DNA of 18,956 nucleotides from an uncultured Oscillospiraceae bacterium (GCA_900763965.1 CAAFMG010000111.1:1-18956); one strand, 5' to 3'. Shown: positions 1 through 7,346, counted from the stretch's first letter. Numbers and translations: made by a program. The notes: a model not told the origin generated them from the sequence alone.

Positions 1-94
1 CTTTACAAAAAAGAAACCCCTTTCCAAAAATGTTCTCTCTTTATTTACAATTCCTTTTTCCCCGGAATTGGTCGGATAAAATTCCATTTTTCCA

Positions 95-122
95 TTGATT
101 ATTTTTCATTTTATGGTATGAT
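95..122 (+). promoter_or_regulatory. Promoter of the ABC-F / argS unit
   Basis: A -35-like TTGATT (95-100) and a -10 TATGAT (117-122) are separated by 16 bases. TGG at 114-116 gives an extended -10 (TGn). The site lies about 65 bases before the ABC-F start. The leader that follows contains a small GCTCT-GCAA-AGAGC hairpin at about 141-154. The first 94 bases are AT-rich and show no gene. Confidence 0.6.
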
Positions 123-186
123 TATCATGTAAGATTATGTGCTCTGCAAAGAGCTTACCAATGAAAGCAACAATAAGGAGTATGAA

Positions 187-1797
187 ATGATTACTGTCTC
201 GAATCTCGGTATGCAGTTCGGCGGTCAGTGGCTGTTCCAGCACGTTGACCTGCAGTTCCTGCCCGGCAACTGCTACGGCATCATCGGTGCCAACGGTGCC
301 GGTAAGTCCACCTTCCTGCGGATCCTCACCGGAGAGCTGGACTCCACCACCGGCAGCATCACCATCGACCCGGACAAGCGGGTCTCCGTTCTGAAGCAGA
401 ACCAGAACGCCTACGATAACTACACCATTCTCGATACCGTCATCATGGGCAATCAGCACCTGTATGACGTGATGCAGGAGAAGAACGCCATCTATGAGAA
501 GGAGGACTTCTCTGACGAGGACGGTCTGCGGGCTGCCGATCTGGAGGCCGAATTTGCCGATATGAACGGCTGGGAAGCCGAGTCCGATGCCAGCCGCCTG
601 CTGCAGGGTCTGGGCATCGGCACCGAGCTGCACTACGATAATATGTCCGACACCGACCCCCGTCTGAAGGTGAAGGTGCTGCTGGCCCAGGCCCTGTTCG
701 GCAACCCCGACATCATCATGCTGGACGAGCCCACCAACAACCTGGACATTGAAGCCATCAACTGGCTGGAGGACTTCCTGCTGGACTTCCCCGGCATGGT
801 CATCGCCGTCAGCCACGACCGCCACTTCCTGAATACCGTATGTACCCACACCGTGGATATCGACTACGGCAAGATCAAGATGTATGTGGGCAACTACGAC
901 TTCTGGTACGAGTCCTCTCAGATGGTTCAGGCCATGCTGCGCAACAAGAACAAGAAGAACCAGGAGAAGATTGAAGAATTGCAGCTGTTCATTCAGCGTT
1001 TCTCCGCCAACAAGTCCAAGGCCAAGCAGGCAACCGCCCGCAGAAAGCTGCTGGACAAACTGACCGTTGAGGAAATGCCCTGCTCCACCCGCCGCTACCC
1101 CTTCGTCGGCTTTGCCCCGGAGCGGGAGCTGGGCAAGGACGTGCTTACCGTCAAGGATGTGTCCGTCACCGTGGACGGCGTGAAGCTGCTGGACAATGTC
1201 TATTTCTCTGTAAACCGCACCGACAAGATCGCCTTCGTGGGTGAAAACGAGCTGGCACAGACCGCTCTGTTCAAGGTACTCATGGGCGAGCTGGAGCCGG
1301 ACGAGGGCAGCGTCAAGTGGGGCGTTTCCACCATCCGCAGCTACCTGCCCAAGGACAACAGCGCCTACTTTGACGGCAACAAGTCCGAGCTGGTGGATTG
1401 GCTGCGCCAGTACTCCGCCAAGAAGGATGATGTGTACCTCCGGGGCTTCCTGGGCCGGATGCTGTTCAGCAATGAGGATGTATTCAAGCCTGTGGATGTG
1501 CTCTCCGGCGGCGAAAAGGTCCGCTGTATGCTTAGCAAAATGATGCTCTCCGGTGCCAACGTGGTGCTGCTGGACCAGCCCACCAACCATCTGGACATGG
1601 AATCCATTCAGGCTGTCAACAAGGGGCTGGAAGCCTTCACCGGCGTGGTGCTGCTGGCATCCCACGACCACGAAATGCTGACCTCCACCTGTAACCGTGT
1701 CATTGCCTTCCAGCCGGACGGCACCATTATCGACAAGTACGGCACCTATGACGACTACCTGGCATGGATGGCCGAGAGAAAGGAAGCCAACAAGTAA
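187..1797 (+). CDS. ABC-F family ATPase (YkpA/YbiT-like), one ATP site degenerate
   Basis: This 536-residue soluble protein has two ATP-binding cassettes and no membrane segments, as in the ABC-F family, whose members act on the ribosome. The start is ATG 187, six bases after AAGGAG (175-180); an upstream in-frame GTG at 139 has no ribosome site. Cassette 1 has Walker A GANGAGKST (34-42), Walker B IIMLDE (E181) and SHD (209-211). A charged linker, about 240-300 and rich in Lys/Gln, sits where ABC-F proteins carry the tRNA-interacting PtIM region. Cassette 2 has LSGGEK (439-444) but its Walker A position reads GENELAQT (352-359), lacking the lysine, and its Walker B is LLDQ (Q464 instead of Glu). 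The cassette 1 signature is also altered (MSDTDPR, 153-159). The exact subfamily is from memory. The stop codon overlaps the argS start. Antibiotic-resistance type is not supported. Confidence 0.93.
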   Translation: MITVSNLGMQFGGQWLFQHVDLQFLPGNCYGIIGANGAGKSTFLRILTGELDSTTGSITIDPDKRVSVLKQNQNAYDNYTILDTVIMGNQHLYDVMQEKNAIYEKEDFSDEDGLRAADLEAEFADMNGWEAESDASRLLQGLGIGTELHYDNMSDTDPRLKVKVLLAQALFGNPDIIMLDEPTNNLDIEAINWLEDFLLDFPGMVIAVSHDRHFLNTVCTHTVDIDYGKIKMYVGNYDFWYESSQMVQAMLRNKNKKNQEKIEELQLFIQRFSANKSKAKQATARRKLLDKLTVEEMPCSTRRYPFVGFAPERELGKDVLTVKDVSVTVDGVKLLDNVYFSVNRTDKIAFVGENELAQTALFKVLMGELEPDEGSVKWGVSTIRSYLPKDNSAYFDGNKSELVDWLRQYSAKKDDVYLRGFLGRMLFSNEDVFKPVDVLSGGEKVRCMLSKMMLSGANVVLLDQPTNHLDMESIQAVNKGLEAFTGVVLLASHDHEMLTSTCNRVIAFQPDGTIIDKYGTYDDYLAWMAERKEANK

Positions 1798-3548
1798 TGG
1801 AAAAGATCTTAGACATCATCACTTCCAAAATGCAGCAGGCCTTTGCCGATGCCGGCTATGATGCCGCCTTCGGCCGGGTCACGGTGTCCAACCGTCCCGA
1901 CCTGTGTGAATACCAGTGCAACGGTGCGCTGTCCGCCGCCAAGCAGTACAAGTGCGCCCCCATCCAGATCGCCCAGGCCGTGGCCGCCAAGCTGGATGCC
2001 GCCGATTACTCCATGGTGGAGGCTGTCATGCCCGGCTTCATCAACCTGAAGCTGTCTGATGCCTTCCTGCAAAACTACCTGGAAGCCATGCGCACCGCCC
2101 CGGATTTCGGCATTGTCAAATCCGGCCAGGGCAAGACCGTTGTGGTGGACTACGGCGGGCCCAACGTGGCTAAGCCCCTGCACATCGGCCACCTGCGCTC
2201 TGCCATCATCGGTGAGAGCATCAAGCGGCTGTACCGGTTCTTTGGCTACAACGCCATCGGTGACATTCACCTGGGGGACTGGGGTCTGCAAATGGGTCTG
2301 ATCATCTCCGAATTGCAGGAGCGCCAGCCCGACCTGTGCTACTTTGACCCGGACTACACCGGCGAATACCCCACCGAGCCTCCCTTCACCATTTCCCAGC
2401 TGGAGGAGATCTACCCCGCCGCCTCCGCCAAGAAGAAGGAGGATGCCGCCTTTGCCGACAAGGCCCACACCGCCACCTTTGAGCTGCAGCAGGGCCGCCG
2501 GGGCTACCGCGCCATCTGGCAGCACATTATGAACCTGTCCGTTGCGGACATGACCCGGATCTACAACAACCTGGATGTCCACTTTGAATCCTGGCTGGGA
2601 GAAAGCGATGCCGATCCCTACATCCCCGCCATGGTGGAGGACTTTAAGAAGAAGGGTCTGGCTGTCCAGAGCGAGGGCGCCTGGGTCATCCCCGTGGCAG
2701 AGGAGACCGACAAGAAGGAAGTTCCCCCCTGTATTCTGGTCAAGTCTGACGGCTCCGCCATCTACGCCACCACCGACCTGGCAACCATGATCCAGCGGAT
2801 GCAGGACTTCCACCCCGATGAAATGTTCTACGTCACCGACAAGCGCCAGGCTCTGCACTTTGAGCAGGTGTTTCGGGCTGCCAAAAAGGGCGGCATCGTT
2901 CCTGCGGACTTCCCCCTGACCCATCTGGGCTTTGGCACCATGAACGGCAAGGACGGCAAGCCCTTCAAGACCCGTGAGGGCGGTGTGATGCGCCTGGAGC
3001 AGCTGATTCAGGATATGACCGATTTCGTCCGGGCCAAGGTGGTGGAAAACCACATTGTGGAGGATGACCAGGTGGAAGCCACCACTGCCAAAATCGCTCT
3101 GGCTGCCCTGAAATACGGCGATCTGAGCAACCAGCCCGCCAAGGACTATGTCTTTGACATGGACCGCTTTGCCGCCTTTGAAGGCAACACCGGCCCCTAT
3201 ATCCTCTACACCATCGTGCGCATCAAGTCCATTCTGGCAAAGTACGGCGCTTGGGAAAATCTGCCCATTCAGGCACCTGCCAACCCCTACGCCAAGGATC
3301 TGATGCTGGCCATCACCAAGTTTGGCCCCACCCTGGAAAACGCATTCAAGTCCGCCGCTCCCAACCTGATCTGCGCCTATATTTATGAGCTGGCAGGCTG
3401 CGTCAATAAGTTCTACCACGAGACCCGGATCCTGGGCGAGGAGGACGAAGCCAAGAAGGCCGGCTACATCGCCCTGATCGGCCTGGCTAAGGGAATTCTG
3501 GAAACCTGCATCAACCTGCTGGGCTTCTCCGCTCCCGAAAAAATGTAA
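1797..3548 (+). CDS. argS: Arginyl-tRNA synthetase
   Basis: Class I synthetase that charges tRNA-Arg with arginine in the cytoplasm. The protein has 583 residues, normal for bacterial ArgRS. The N-terminal tRNA-binding (Add-1-like) region covers about 1-110. The class I signature follows as AKPLHIGHLRS, with HIGH at 129-132. The KMSKS position is occupied by GKPFKTREGG (K391), the form usual in bacterial ArgRS lacking canonical KMSK. A C-terminal helical DALR-type anticodon-binding domain contains NTGPYILY. The ATG at 1797 shares its A with the TAA of the ABC-F gene (TAATG), and AAGGAAG near 1780-1786 inside that gene is the probable ribosome site. The two genes are therefore probably translationally coupled. 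A terminator hairpin starts 13 bases after the stop. Confidence 0.97.
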   Translation: MEKILDIITSKMQQAFADAGYDAAFGRVTVSNRPDLCEYQCNGALSAAKQYKCAPIQIAQAVAAKLDAADYSMVEAVMPGFINLKLSDAFLQNYLEAMRTAPDFGIVKSGQGKTVVVDYGGPNVAKPLHIGHLRSAIIGESIKRLYRFFGYNAIGDIHLGDWGLQMGLIISELQERQPDLCYFDPDYTGEYPTEPPFTISQLEEIYPAASAKKKEDAAFADKAHTATFELQQGRRGYRAIWQHIMNLSVADMTRIYNNLDVHFESWLGESDADPYIPAMVEDFKKKGLAVQSEGAWVIPVAEETDKKEVPPCILVKSDGSAIYATTDLATMIQRMQDFHPDEMFYVTDKRQALHFEQVFRAAKKGGIVPADFPLTHLGFGTMNGKDGKPFKTREGGVMRLEQLIQDMTDFVRAKVVENHIVEDDQVEATTAKIALAALKYGDLSNQPAKDYVFDMDRFAAFEGNTGPYILYTIVRIKSILAKYGAWENLPIQAPANPYAKDLMLAITKFGPTLENAFKSAAPNLICAYIYELAGCVNKFYHETRILGEEDEAKKAGYIALIGLAKGILETCINLLGFSAPEKM

Positions 3549-3555
3549 ACCCCAT

Positions 3556-3606
3556 AAAAACAGCGTCATCTCCCGGAAATCTTTACAGGAGATGACGCTA
3601 TTTTTG
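3556..3606. terminator. Bidirectional terminator T1 (argS / XRE gene)
   Basis: Stem AGCGTCATCTCC (3562-3573) pairs with GGAGATGACGCT (3588-3599). It is flanked by AAAAAC on the left and ATTTTT on the right, so it can stop transcription from argS and, on the other strand, from the XRE gene. The XRE stop codon (3598-3600) lies at the foot of the stem. A near copy occurs at 4147-4197. Confidence 0.85.
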
Positions 3607-3792
3607 AAATCGAACCACATCGTTCGGGGTGCAATCCAGAATGCGGCATATTTTTTCCAAAGTCAGCAAGGTGATATTGTTTCCCTTTTTCAGGGCATCC
3701 AGGGTTTTGTTGTCCACCCCCGCCTTTAACAGGCGGTACTGACTGACCCCCTTGCGCTCCATGGTTTCCCACAACGGGGAATAATCCAGCAT
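3598..3792 (-). CDS. Small XRE-family helix-turn-helix regulator
   Basis: A 64-residue protein consisting of a Cro/CI-type DNA-binding domain. The start chosen is MLDYSPLWETM, with AAGGTGGG a few bases upstream; the reading frame continues 25 codons further upstream but without a ribosome site. The helix-turn-helix is in QYRLLKAGVDNKTLDALKKG, followed by the typical TLLTLEKICRILDCTPNDVV stretch. It probably binds the palindrome at 3849-3872 between it and the divergent gene, repressing itself and/or the neighbour; this is inferred from position. The gene is AT-richer than argS and the genes further right, which hints at acquisition. No toxin partner is recognisable. Confidence 0.85.
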   Translation of the reverse strand: MLDYSPLWETMERKGVSQYRLLKAGVDNKTLDALKKGNNITLLTLEKICRILDCTPNDVVRFQK

Positions 3793-3822
3793 CGTCCCAC
3801 CTTCTTCTGTCATAATGCTATC

Positions 3823-3880
3823 ATTATAAGAAGAAAATATACATTTCGATATTGTGGAGTTCTTCACAATATGCTATGAT
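3823..3880. promoter_or_regulatory. Divergent control region with 24-bp palindrome
   Basis: The perfect inverted repeat ATATTGTG-N8-CACAATAT spans 3849-3872. On the + strand, TTGTGG (3852-3857) and TATGAT (3875-3880) form a promoter with a 17-base spacer, and the palindrome covers its -35 and most of the spacer. On the - strand, TATAAT (complement of 3823-3828) is a good -10 with only a weak -35 near 3846-3851, touching the palindrome edge. The arrangement suits an operator for the adjacent XRE protein. Confidence 0.65.
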
Positions 3881-3899
3881 GGTAGCAGGAGGTGGAAAT

Positions 3900-4124
3900 A
3901 TGGAAAAGCAATTACTGAACAAAATCCTCAACCAAATCGCAAAGGAACATCACACAACCCCTGAAAATGTATATCAGGAAATGAAACTGGCTCTCGAAAT
4001 GGGGCAAGCAGATCCAGACCCAGCAATTCGTGCAAAATGGGATTCCATTCCCAAATCCGGCAACACCTTGACTGTAGAAGAATTTCTGGAATTCATGGCC
4101 ATTTACCTGAATCTGATGTCCTAA
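3900..4124 (+). CDS. Small Spo0A C-terminal-like DNA-binding protein
   Basis: A 74-residue protein starting at ATG 3900, seven bases after AGGAGG (3887-3892). An in-frame extension upstream runs into the promoter and is rejected. From memory, the order of conserved residues follows the Spo0A effector domain: LNKILNQIAKEHHTTPENV resembles the recognition-helix region (IAKKFNTTPSRV), and the ending TVEEFLEFMAIYLNL resembles TNSEFIAMIADKLRL. There is no receiver domain, so this would be a stand-alone DNA-binding domain or a decayed relative. It is divergent from the XRE gene and ends just before a copy of that gene's terminator. Base composition is lower in GC than argS. The product is very likely real; the Spo0A link is moderate. 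Confidence 0.75.
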   Translation: MEKQLLNKILNQIAKEHHTTPENVYQEMKLALEMGQADPDPAIRAKWDSIPKSGNTLTVEEFLEFMAIYLNLMS

Positions 4125-4146
4125 GATCTATCTGAAAAGAAACGCA

Positions 4147-4197
4147 AAAAACAGCGTCATCTCCCGATATTTCCACAGAAGATGACGCTATTTTTAT
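4147..4197. terminator. Terminator T2, near copy of T1
   Basis: Stem AGCGTCATCT (4153-4162) pairs with AGATGACGCT (4180-4189), followed by ATTTTTAT and preceded by CAAAAAAC. The whole 50-base unit matches T1 at 3556-3606 with only a handful of differences, mostly in the loop. It terminates the Spo0A_C-like gene on the + strand. Confidence 0.8.
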
Positions 4198-4200
4198 ACT

Positions 4201-4592
4201 AGTAGAGCAAATCACTGAAAACTTCATTTGCGCAACGAAATTTTTGCAGCGGTAATTCGGTGCACCGTCTGCGTAGGGGCGGATATCATCCGCCCGGTTG
4301 TTTCCCCAACGGGGAAACAACGTCGGCGCAATGCGCCGGCAATGCAATATCGAACATTATACGGTAAAATTCGGCGGTGCAATGTCGAAACATGGAATAT
4401 TCGCAACATTGTTACATCACCCGGTCAATACGTTTCTGCCCAGAAATTTGCAACGGTGGCGGGCGGCTGATAGCCGTTATATTATGGTGTGATCGCCCCC
4501 GGCGATCATTGGATTTTGATTCGCTGCGCGGAGCGCCACCCTACGCAGCGTGTGCCACGGAATCACACATGCAAAACTTGCCGTTTTGCATG
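4201..4592. repeat. Geneless hairpin-rich stretch, possible MITE-like remnant
   Basis: No convincing gene is present: the short open frames lack ribosome sites and disagree in frame. The stretch contains successive hairpins: GGGCGGAT/ATCCGCCC (4277-4295), an 11-bp perfect GTTGTTTCCCC/GGGGAAACAAC with an AAC loop (4297-4321), GTCGGCGC/GCGCCGGC with one G-T pair (4322-4340), TGATCGCC/GGCGATCA (4490-4508) and CATGCAAAAC/GTTTTGCATG (4568-4592). The 10-mer CTGCGTAGGG at 4269-4278 recurs inverted at 4539-4548, so 280 bp are bounded by short inverted ends. The last hairpin, 9 bases past the exporter stop codon, may help end that transcript but lacks a T-run. Confidence 0.55.
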
Positions 4593-4600
4593 ACAGCTGT

Positions 4601-6364
4601 TTATTTCATTGCTTCCAGTGCCAGGGCGTTCTGGGTCTTGTACAGCTGAGAATAGATGCCGCCGGTGTTGACCAGCTGCTCATGGCTGCCGGATTCGGTG
4701 ATGCGGCCGTCGGCAACGGAGATGATCCGGTCGGCATTGCGGATGGTGGACAGCCGGTGGGCAATGATCAGGGTGGTGCGGCCCACTGCCAGGTTGTCAA
4801 AGGCCCGCTGGATCTTGGCTTCGGTGACGGAGTCCAGGGCAGAGGTGGCCTCGTCCAGGATCAGCACCGGGGGATTTTTCAGGAAGATCCGGGCAATGGC
4901 CACCCGCTGCTTCTGACCGCCGGACAGCAGGGTTCCCCGCTCTCCCACATAGGTCTCAAAGCCGTTGGGCATAGCCATAATATCCTCGTAGATCTCCGCC
5001 TTTCTGGCAGCCTCTGCCACCTCCTCCATGGAAGCGCCGGGCTTGCCGTAGCGGATGTTCTCCAGAATGGTATCGGCAAAGAGGAACACATCCTGCTGGA
5101 CGATGCCGATGTTCTCGTGGATGCTTTTCTGGGTAATGTCCCGCAAATCCATACCGTCCAGGCGAATGGCACCGGTGGTGACATCGTAGAACCGGGGGAT
5201 CAGCTGGCACAGGGTAGTCTTGCCGCCGCCGGAGGGGCCCACAATGGCCACCGTCTCGCCGGGTGCTACCTGCAGGCTCACATCATGCAGCACATCCAGA
5301 TCGCCATCGTAGGCAAAGGACACATGATCCACCTGGATCTCACCCCGAACCCGATCCAGCACCTTGGCATCGGGCTTATCCTGGATGGTGGGCTCCATGC
5401 GCATGACCTCCACGAACCGGTTCAGTCCTGCAAAGCCGCTGGCAAACAGCTCTGAGAAGCTGGAGATCTTCCGCACCGGGTTGACAAAGGTGGCAATGTA
5501 CAGGTTGAAGGTCACCAGATCCCGGTAGTCCATTTCTCCCTGCATCACATAGTAGCCTCCCAGGCCGATGACGATCACATTCAGGCTGCACAGAAAGAAC
5601 TCCACGCTGCTGCTGAACATGGCCATGGCCTTGTGAAAGCCCCGCTTGGCGGTCTTATAGATTTCATTCGCCCCGTCAAACCGGGCCGCCTCCACAGCCT
5701 CGTTGGCAAAGGCCTTTGCCGTGCGCACGCCGGAAAGGCTGCTCTCGATTTCCTGATTGATGTAGGCCACCTTCTCCTTGGTCTTCCGGGAGACCTCCAT
5801 CAGGCGCTTGCGCATACTCAGCGCCACCGCCAGAAAGATGGGAACCATCACAGCCACCACCAGAGCCAGCTGCCAGCGGATGGTTGCCATCACCACCAGC
5901 GCGCCCAAAATGGTCAGCACCGAGGTCAGCAGATCCTCCGGGCCGTGGTGGGCCAGCTCCGTCAGATCAAACAGGTCAGAGGTCAGGCGGCTCATCAGCT
6001 TGCCGGTGCGGTTCTGGTCATAGAAATCAAAGCTCAGCTCCTGCATGTGCCGGAACAGATCCCGGCGGATATCCGCCTCCACCCGAATGCCGAAGGTATG
6101 GCCCAGGTAGGTCACGATATAGTTCAGCCCCGCCCGCAGCACATAAAAGGCCGCCACCACCGCCATGATGATGAAAAAGACCCGGAATTTCTGGTTGGGC
6201 AGCAGATCATACAGGGCCTTGCGGGTCACCAGAGGGAAGCTCATGTCAATAAGGGAGATGCCAAAGGCACAGCCAATGTCAATGGCAAAGAGCTTTTTGT
6301 GGTTCTTGAAATAGCTCAGAAAAATCGCCAGGGGGGATTTTTTCTGAAAATCCTGTGTGGTCAT
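4601..6364 (-). CDS. ABC exporter half-transporter (MsbA/BmrA type)
   Basis: A 587-residue fused permease/ATPase of the type IV (ABCB-like) exporter class, expected to work as a homodimer in the cytoplasmic membrane; the substrate cannot be predicted. The N-terminal half (about 1-320) has several hydrophobic membrane segments, e.g. around 25-45, 62-82, 145-185 and 255-295. The nucleotide-binding domain has Walker A GPSGGGKTT (376-384), a Q-loop at VQQD (422-425), signature LSGGQ (480-484), Walker B VLILDEATSALD (E505) and the H-loop AHRLST (H536). All catalytic residues are present. The start ATG 6364 follows AAAGGAGG. No partner half-transporter lies next to it. It is divergent from the rluA-family gene. 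Confidence 0.95.
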   Translation of the reverse strand: MTTQDFQKKSPLAIFLSYFKNHKKLFAIDIGCAFGISLIDMSFPLVTRKALYDLLPNQKFRVFFIIMAVVAAFYVLRAGLNYIVTYLGHTFGIRVEADIRRDLFRHMQELSFDFYDQNRTGKLMSRLTSDLFDLTELAHHGPEDLLTSVLTILGALVVMATIRWQLALVVAVMVPIFLAVALSMRKRLMEVSRKTKEKVAYINQEIESSLSGVRTAKAFANEAVEAARFDGANEIYKTAKRGFHKAMAMFSSSVEFFLCSLNVIVIGLGGYYVMQGEMDYRDLVTFNLYIATFVNPVRKISSFSELFASGFAGLNRFVEVMRMEPTIQDKPDAKVLDRVRGEIQVDHVSFAYDGDLDVLHDVSLQVAPGETVAIVGPSGGGKTTLCQLIPRFYDVTTGAIRLDGMDLRDITQKSIHENIGIVQQDVFLFADTILENIRYGKPGASMEEVAEAARKAEIYEDIMAMPNGFETYVGERGTLLSGGQKQRVAIARIFLKNPPVLILDEATSALDSVTEAKIQRAFDNLAVGRTTLIIAHRLSTIRNADRIISVADGRITESGSHEQLVNTGGIYSQLYKTQNALALEAMK

Positions 6365-6392
6365 AGGGTATCCTCCTTTTCTCTTGGCTCCT

Positions 6393-6420
6393 ATTATACA
6401 TCAATTTTCCCCTGCCGCAA
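6393..6420 (-). promoter_or_regulatory. Promoter of the ABC exporter
   Basis: On the - strand, TTGCGG (complement of 6415-6420) and TATAAT (complement of 6393-6398) are 16 bases apart, about 29 bases before the start codon. Confidence 0.65.
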
Positions 6421-6438
6421 CCAAAATTCTGATTTATT

Positions 6439-6467
6439 TTGTTTTTTGCGAAAAAATGTGCTATAAT
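6439..6467 (+). promoter_or_regulatory. Promoter of the pseudouridine synthase gene
   Basis: TTGTTT (6439-6444) and TATAAT (6462-6467) are separated by 17 bases; TGC directly before the -10 makes it an extended -10 promoter. It is back to back with the exporter promoter, with 18 bases between the two -35 boxes. Confidence 0.75.
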
Positions 6468-6496
6468 GGGAAAAATTGTTTTTATGAGGAAACACT

Positions 6497-7084
6497 ATGG
6501 AGATTTTGTATTCTGACAAAGCACTGGCCGTCTGTGTCAAGCCTGTGGGGCTGGATTCGGAGCAGGAGGTTCCCGCCGCCCTGATCCAGGTGCTGGGGGG
6601 AGAGATCTTCCCCATTCACCGGCTGGATAAAAATGTAGGCGGGGTCATGGTCTACGCCCGCACCCGGCAGGCGGCCGCTGCCCTGAGCAGGGCGATTCAG
6701 GAGGGCAGTATGGTCAAGGAATATGTGGCGCTGGTACACGGCACGCCCCCGGAAACCGGAGACTGGGAGGATCTGCTTTTTAAGGACAGCGCCAAAAACA
6801 AGGTATTTGTGGTAAAAAAGGAGCGCAAGGGTGTCAAAAAGGCACGACTGGAATACCGTGTCCTCACATCCGGCCCGGACAGCCTGGTGCGCATCCGTCT
6901 GCACACCGGCCGCTCCCACCAGATCCGGGTGCAATTTGCCAGCCGGGGCTACCCCCTGGCCGGGGATCACAAGTACGGGGCCCGGGATGACCTGTCCGCC
7001 CCCATGCTCTTTTCCTGCCGGGTTTCTTTCCCCTGGCAGGGAAGCCTCCGCAGCTACGAAGCCCTGCCGGACTGGGCAAAATAA
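6497..7084 (+). CDS. RluA-family RNA pseudouridine synthase (short form)
   Basis: A 195-residue enzyme expected to isomerise uridine to pseudouridine in rRNA or tRNA; the target site is not predictable. The catalytic motif is HRLDKNVGGVMVYART, with catalytic Asp at D44; the usual Thr-Ser of HRLDxxTSG is Val-Gly here. Later family blocks are the KEYVALVHG segment and LVRIRLHTGRSHQIRVQ near the C-terminal third, then PLAGDHKYG. There is no N-terminal S4 domain, so it is shorter than RluC/RluD (about 300) and closer to compact RluA/TruC-like forms. ATG 6497 is preceded by GAGGA (6486-6490). It is transcribed alone and followed by a repeat array. Confidence 0.9.
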   Translation: MEILYSDKALAVCVKPVGLDSEQEVPAALIQVLGGEIFPIHRLDKNVGGVMVYARTRQAAAALSRAIQEGSMVKEYVALVHGTPPETGDWEDLLFKDSAKNKVFVVKKERKGVKKARLEYRVLTSGPDSLVRIRLHTGRSHQIRVQFASRGYPLAGDHKYGARDDLSAPMLFSCRVSFPWQGSLRSYEALPDWAK

Positions 7085-7343
7085 AAAAGGATGCCTTTCG
7101 GCATCCATGGATCAGCGGGAAACCCCAATAGGAGTTTCCCGCTAAGCGTGTCGAAAAACCCCATTCGGGGTTTTCCGCCAGTTTTTTGCAGTCCGCCGCG
7201 CGCACTCCTTGTGCGCCATAGGCGCACAACTCGCACACTAACGGCCTGAGAAGTATTTTTCGTCAGGCGCATGTCCTGACAAAAAATATATTTAAATTTA
7301 TTTGCCGACTACCGTCGGCAAACTCTGCGAGGCTTTTTTAAGT
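7084..7343 (+). repeat. Hairpin-array repeat, copy A
   Basis: This gap between two convergent genes is a chain of hairpins: GGATGCC/GGCATCC (7089-7106), AGCGGGAAAC/GTTTCCCGCT (7114-7143), AAAACCCC/GGGGTTTT (7155-7174), TTGTGCGCC/GGCGCACAA (7209-7229), GTCAGG/CCTGAC flanked by T5 and A6 (7256-7286) and TTTGCCGAC/GTCGGCAAA (7301-7322), ending in TCTGCGAGGCTTTTTT. From AAAAAAGGAT to the end it matches the reverse complement of 15838-16071 in order and in most linker blocks, for example GCAGTCCGCC, CGCGCACTCC and CTCGCACAC. The A6 before the first hairpin means that this hairpin can terminate transcripts on the - strand. No coding gene is present. Confidence 0.8.
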
Positions 7344-7346
7344 CTG

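Noticed and set aside
106..3620. Long - strand frames (106-1671, 1809-3620) opposite the ABC-F and argS genes
   Set aside because: They are antisense shadows caused by GC-rich codon bias. The + strand genes carry all family motifs.
3598..4124. Toxin-antitoxin pair
   Set aside because: Toxin and antitoxin are usually co-directional and coupled. These genes are divergent, and neither product resembles a known toxin.
4147..4347. Decayed second XRE gene left of terminator T2 on the - strand
   Set aside because: The stretch before the repeated terminator ends in a few XRE-tail-like residues, but in a different frame relative to the hairpin and with no helix-turn-helix upstream.
4228..4649. Short + strand frames in the hairpin block
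   Set aside because: They run through palindromes, lack ribosome sites and overlap one another in different frames.
7084..7343. CRISPR array
   Set aside because: The repeated units are unlike hairpins without constant repeat-spacer spacing, and no cas gene is present.
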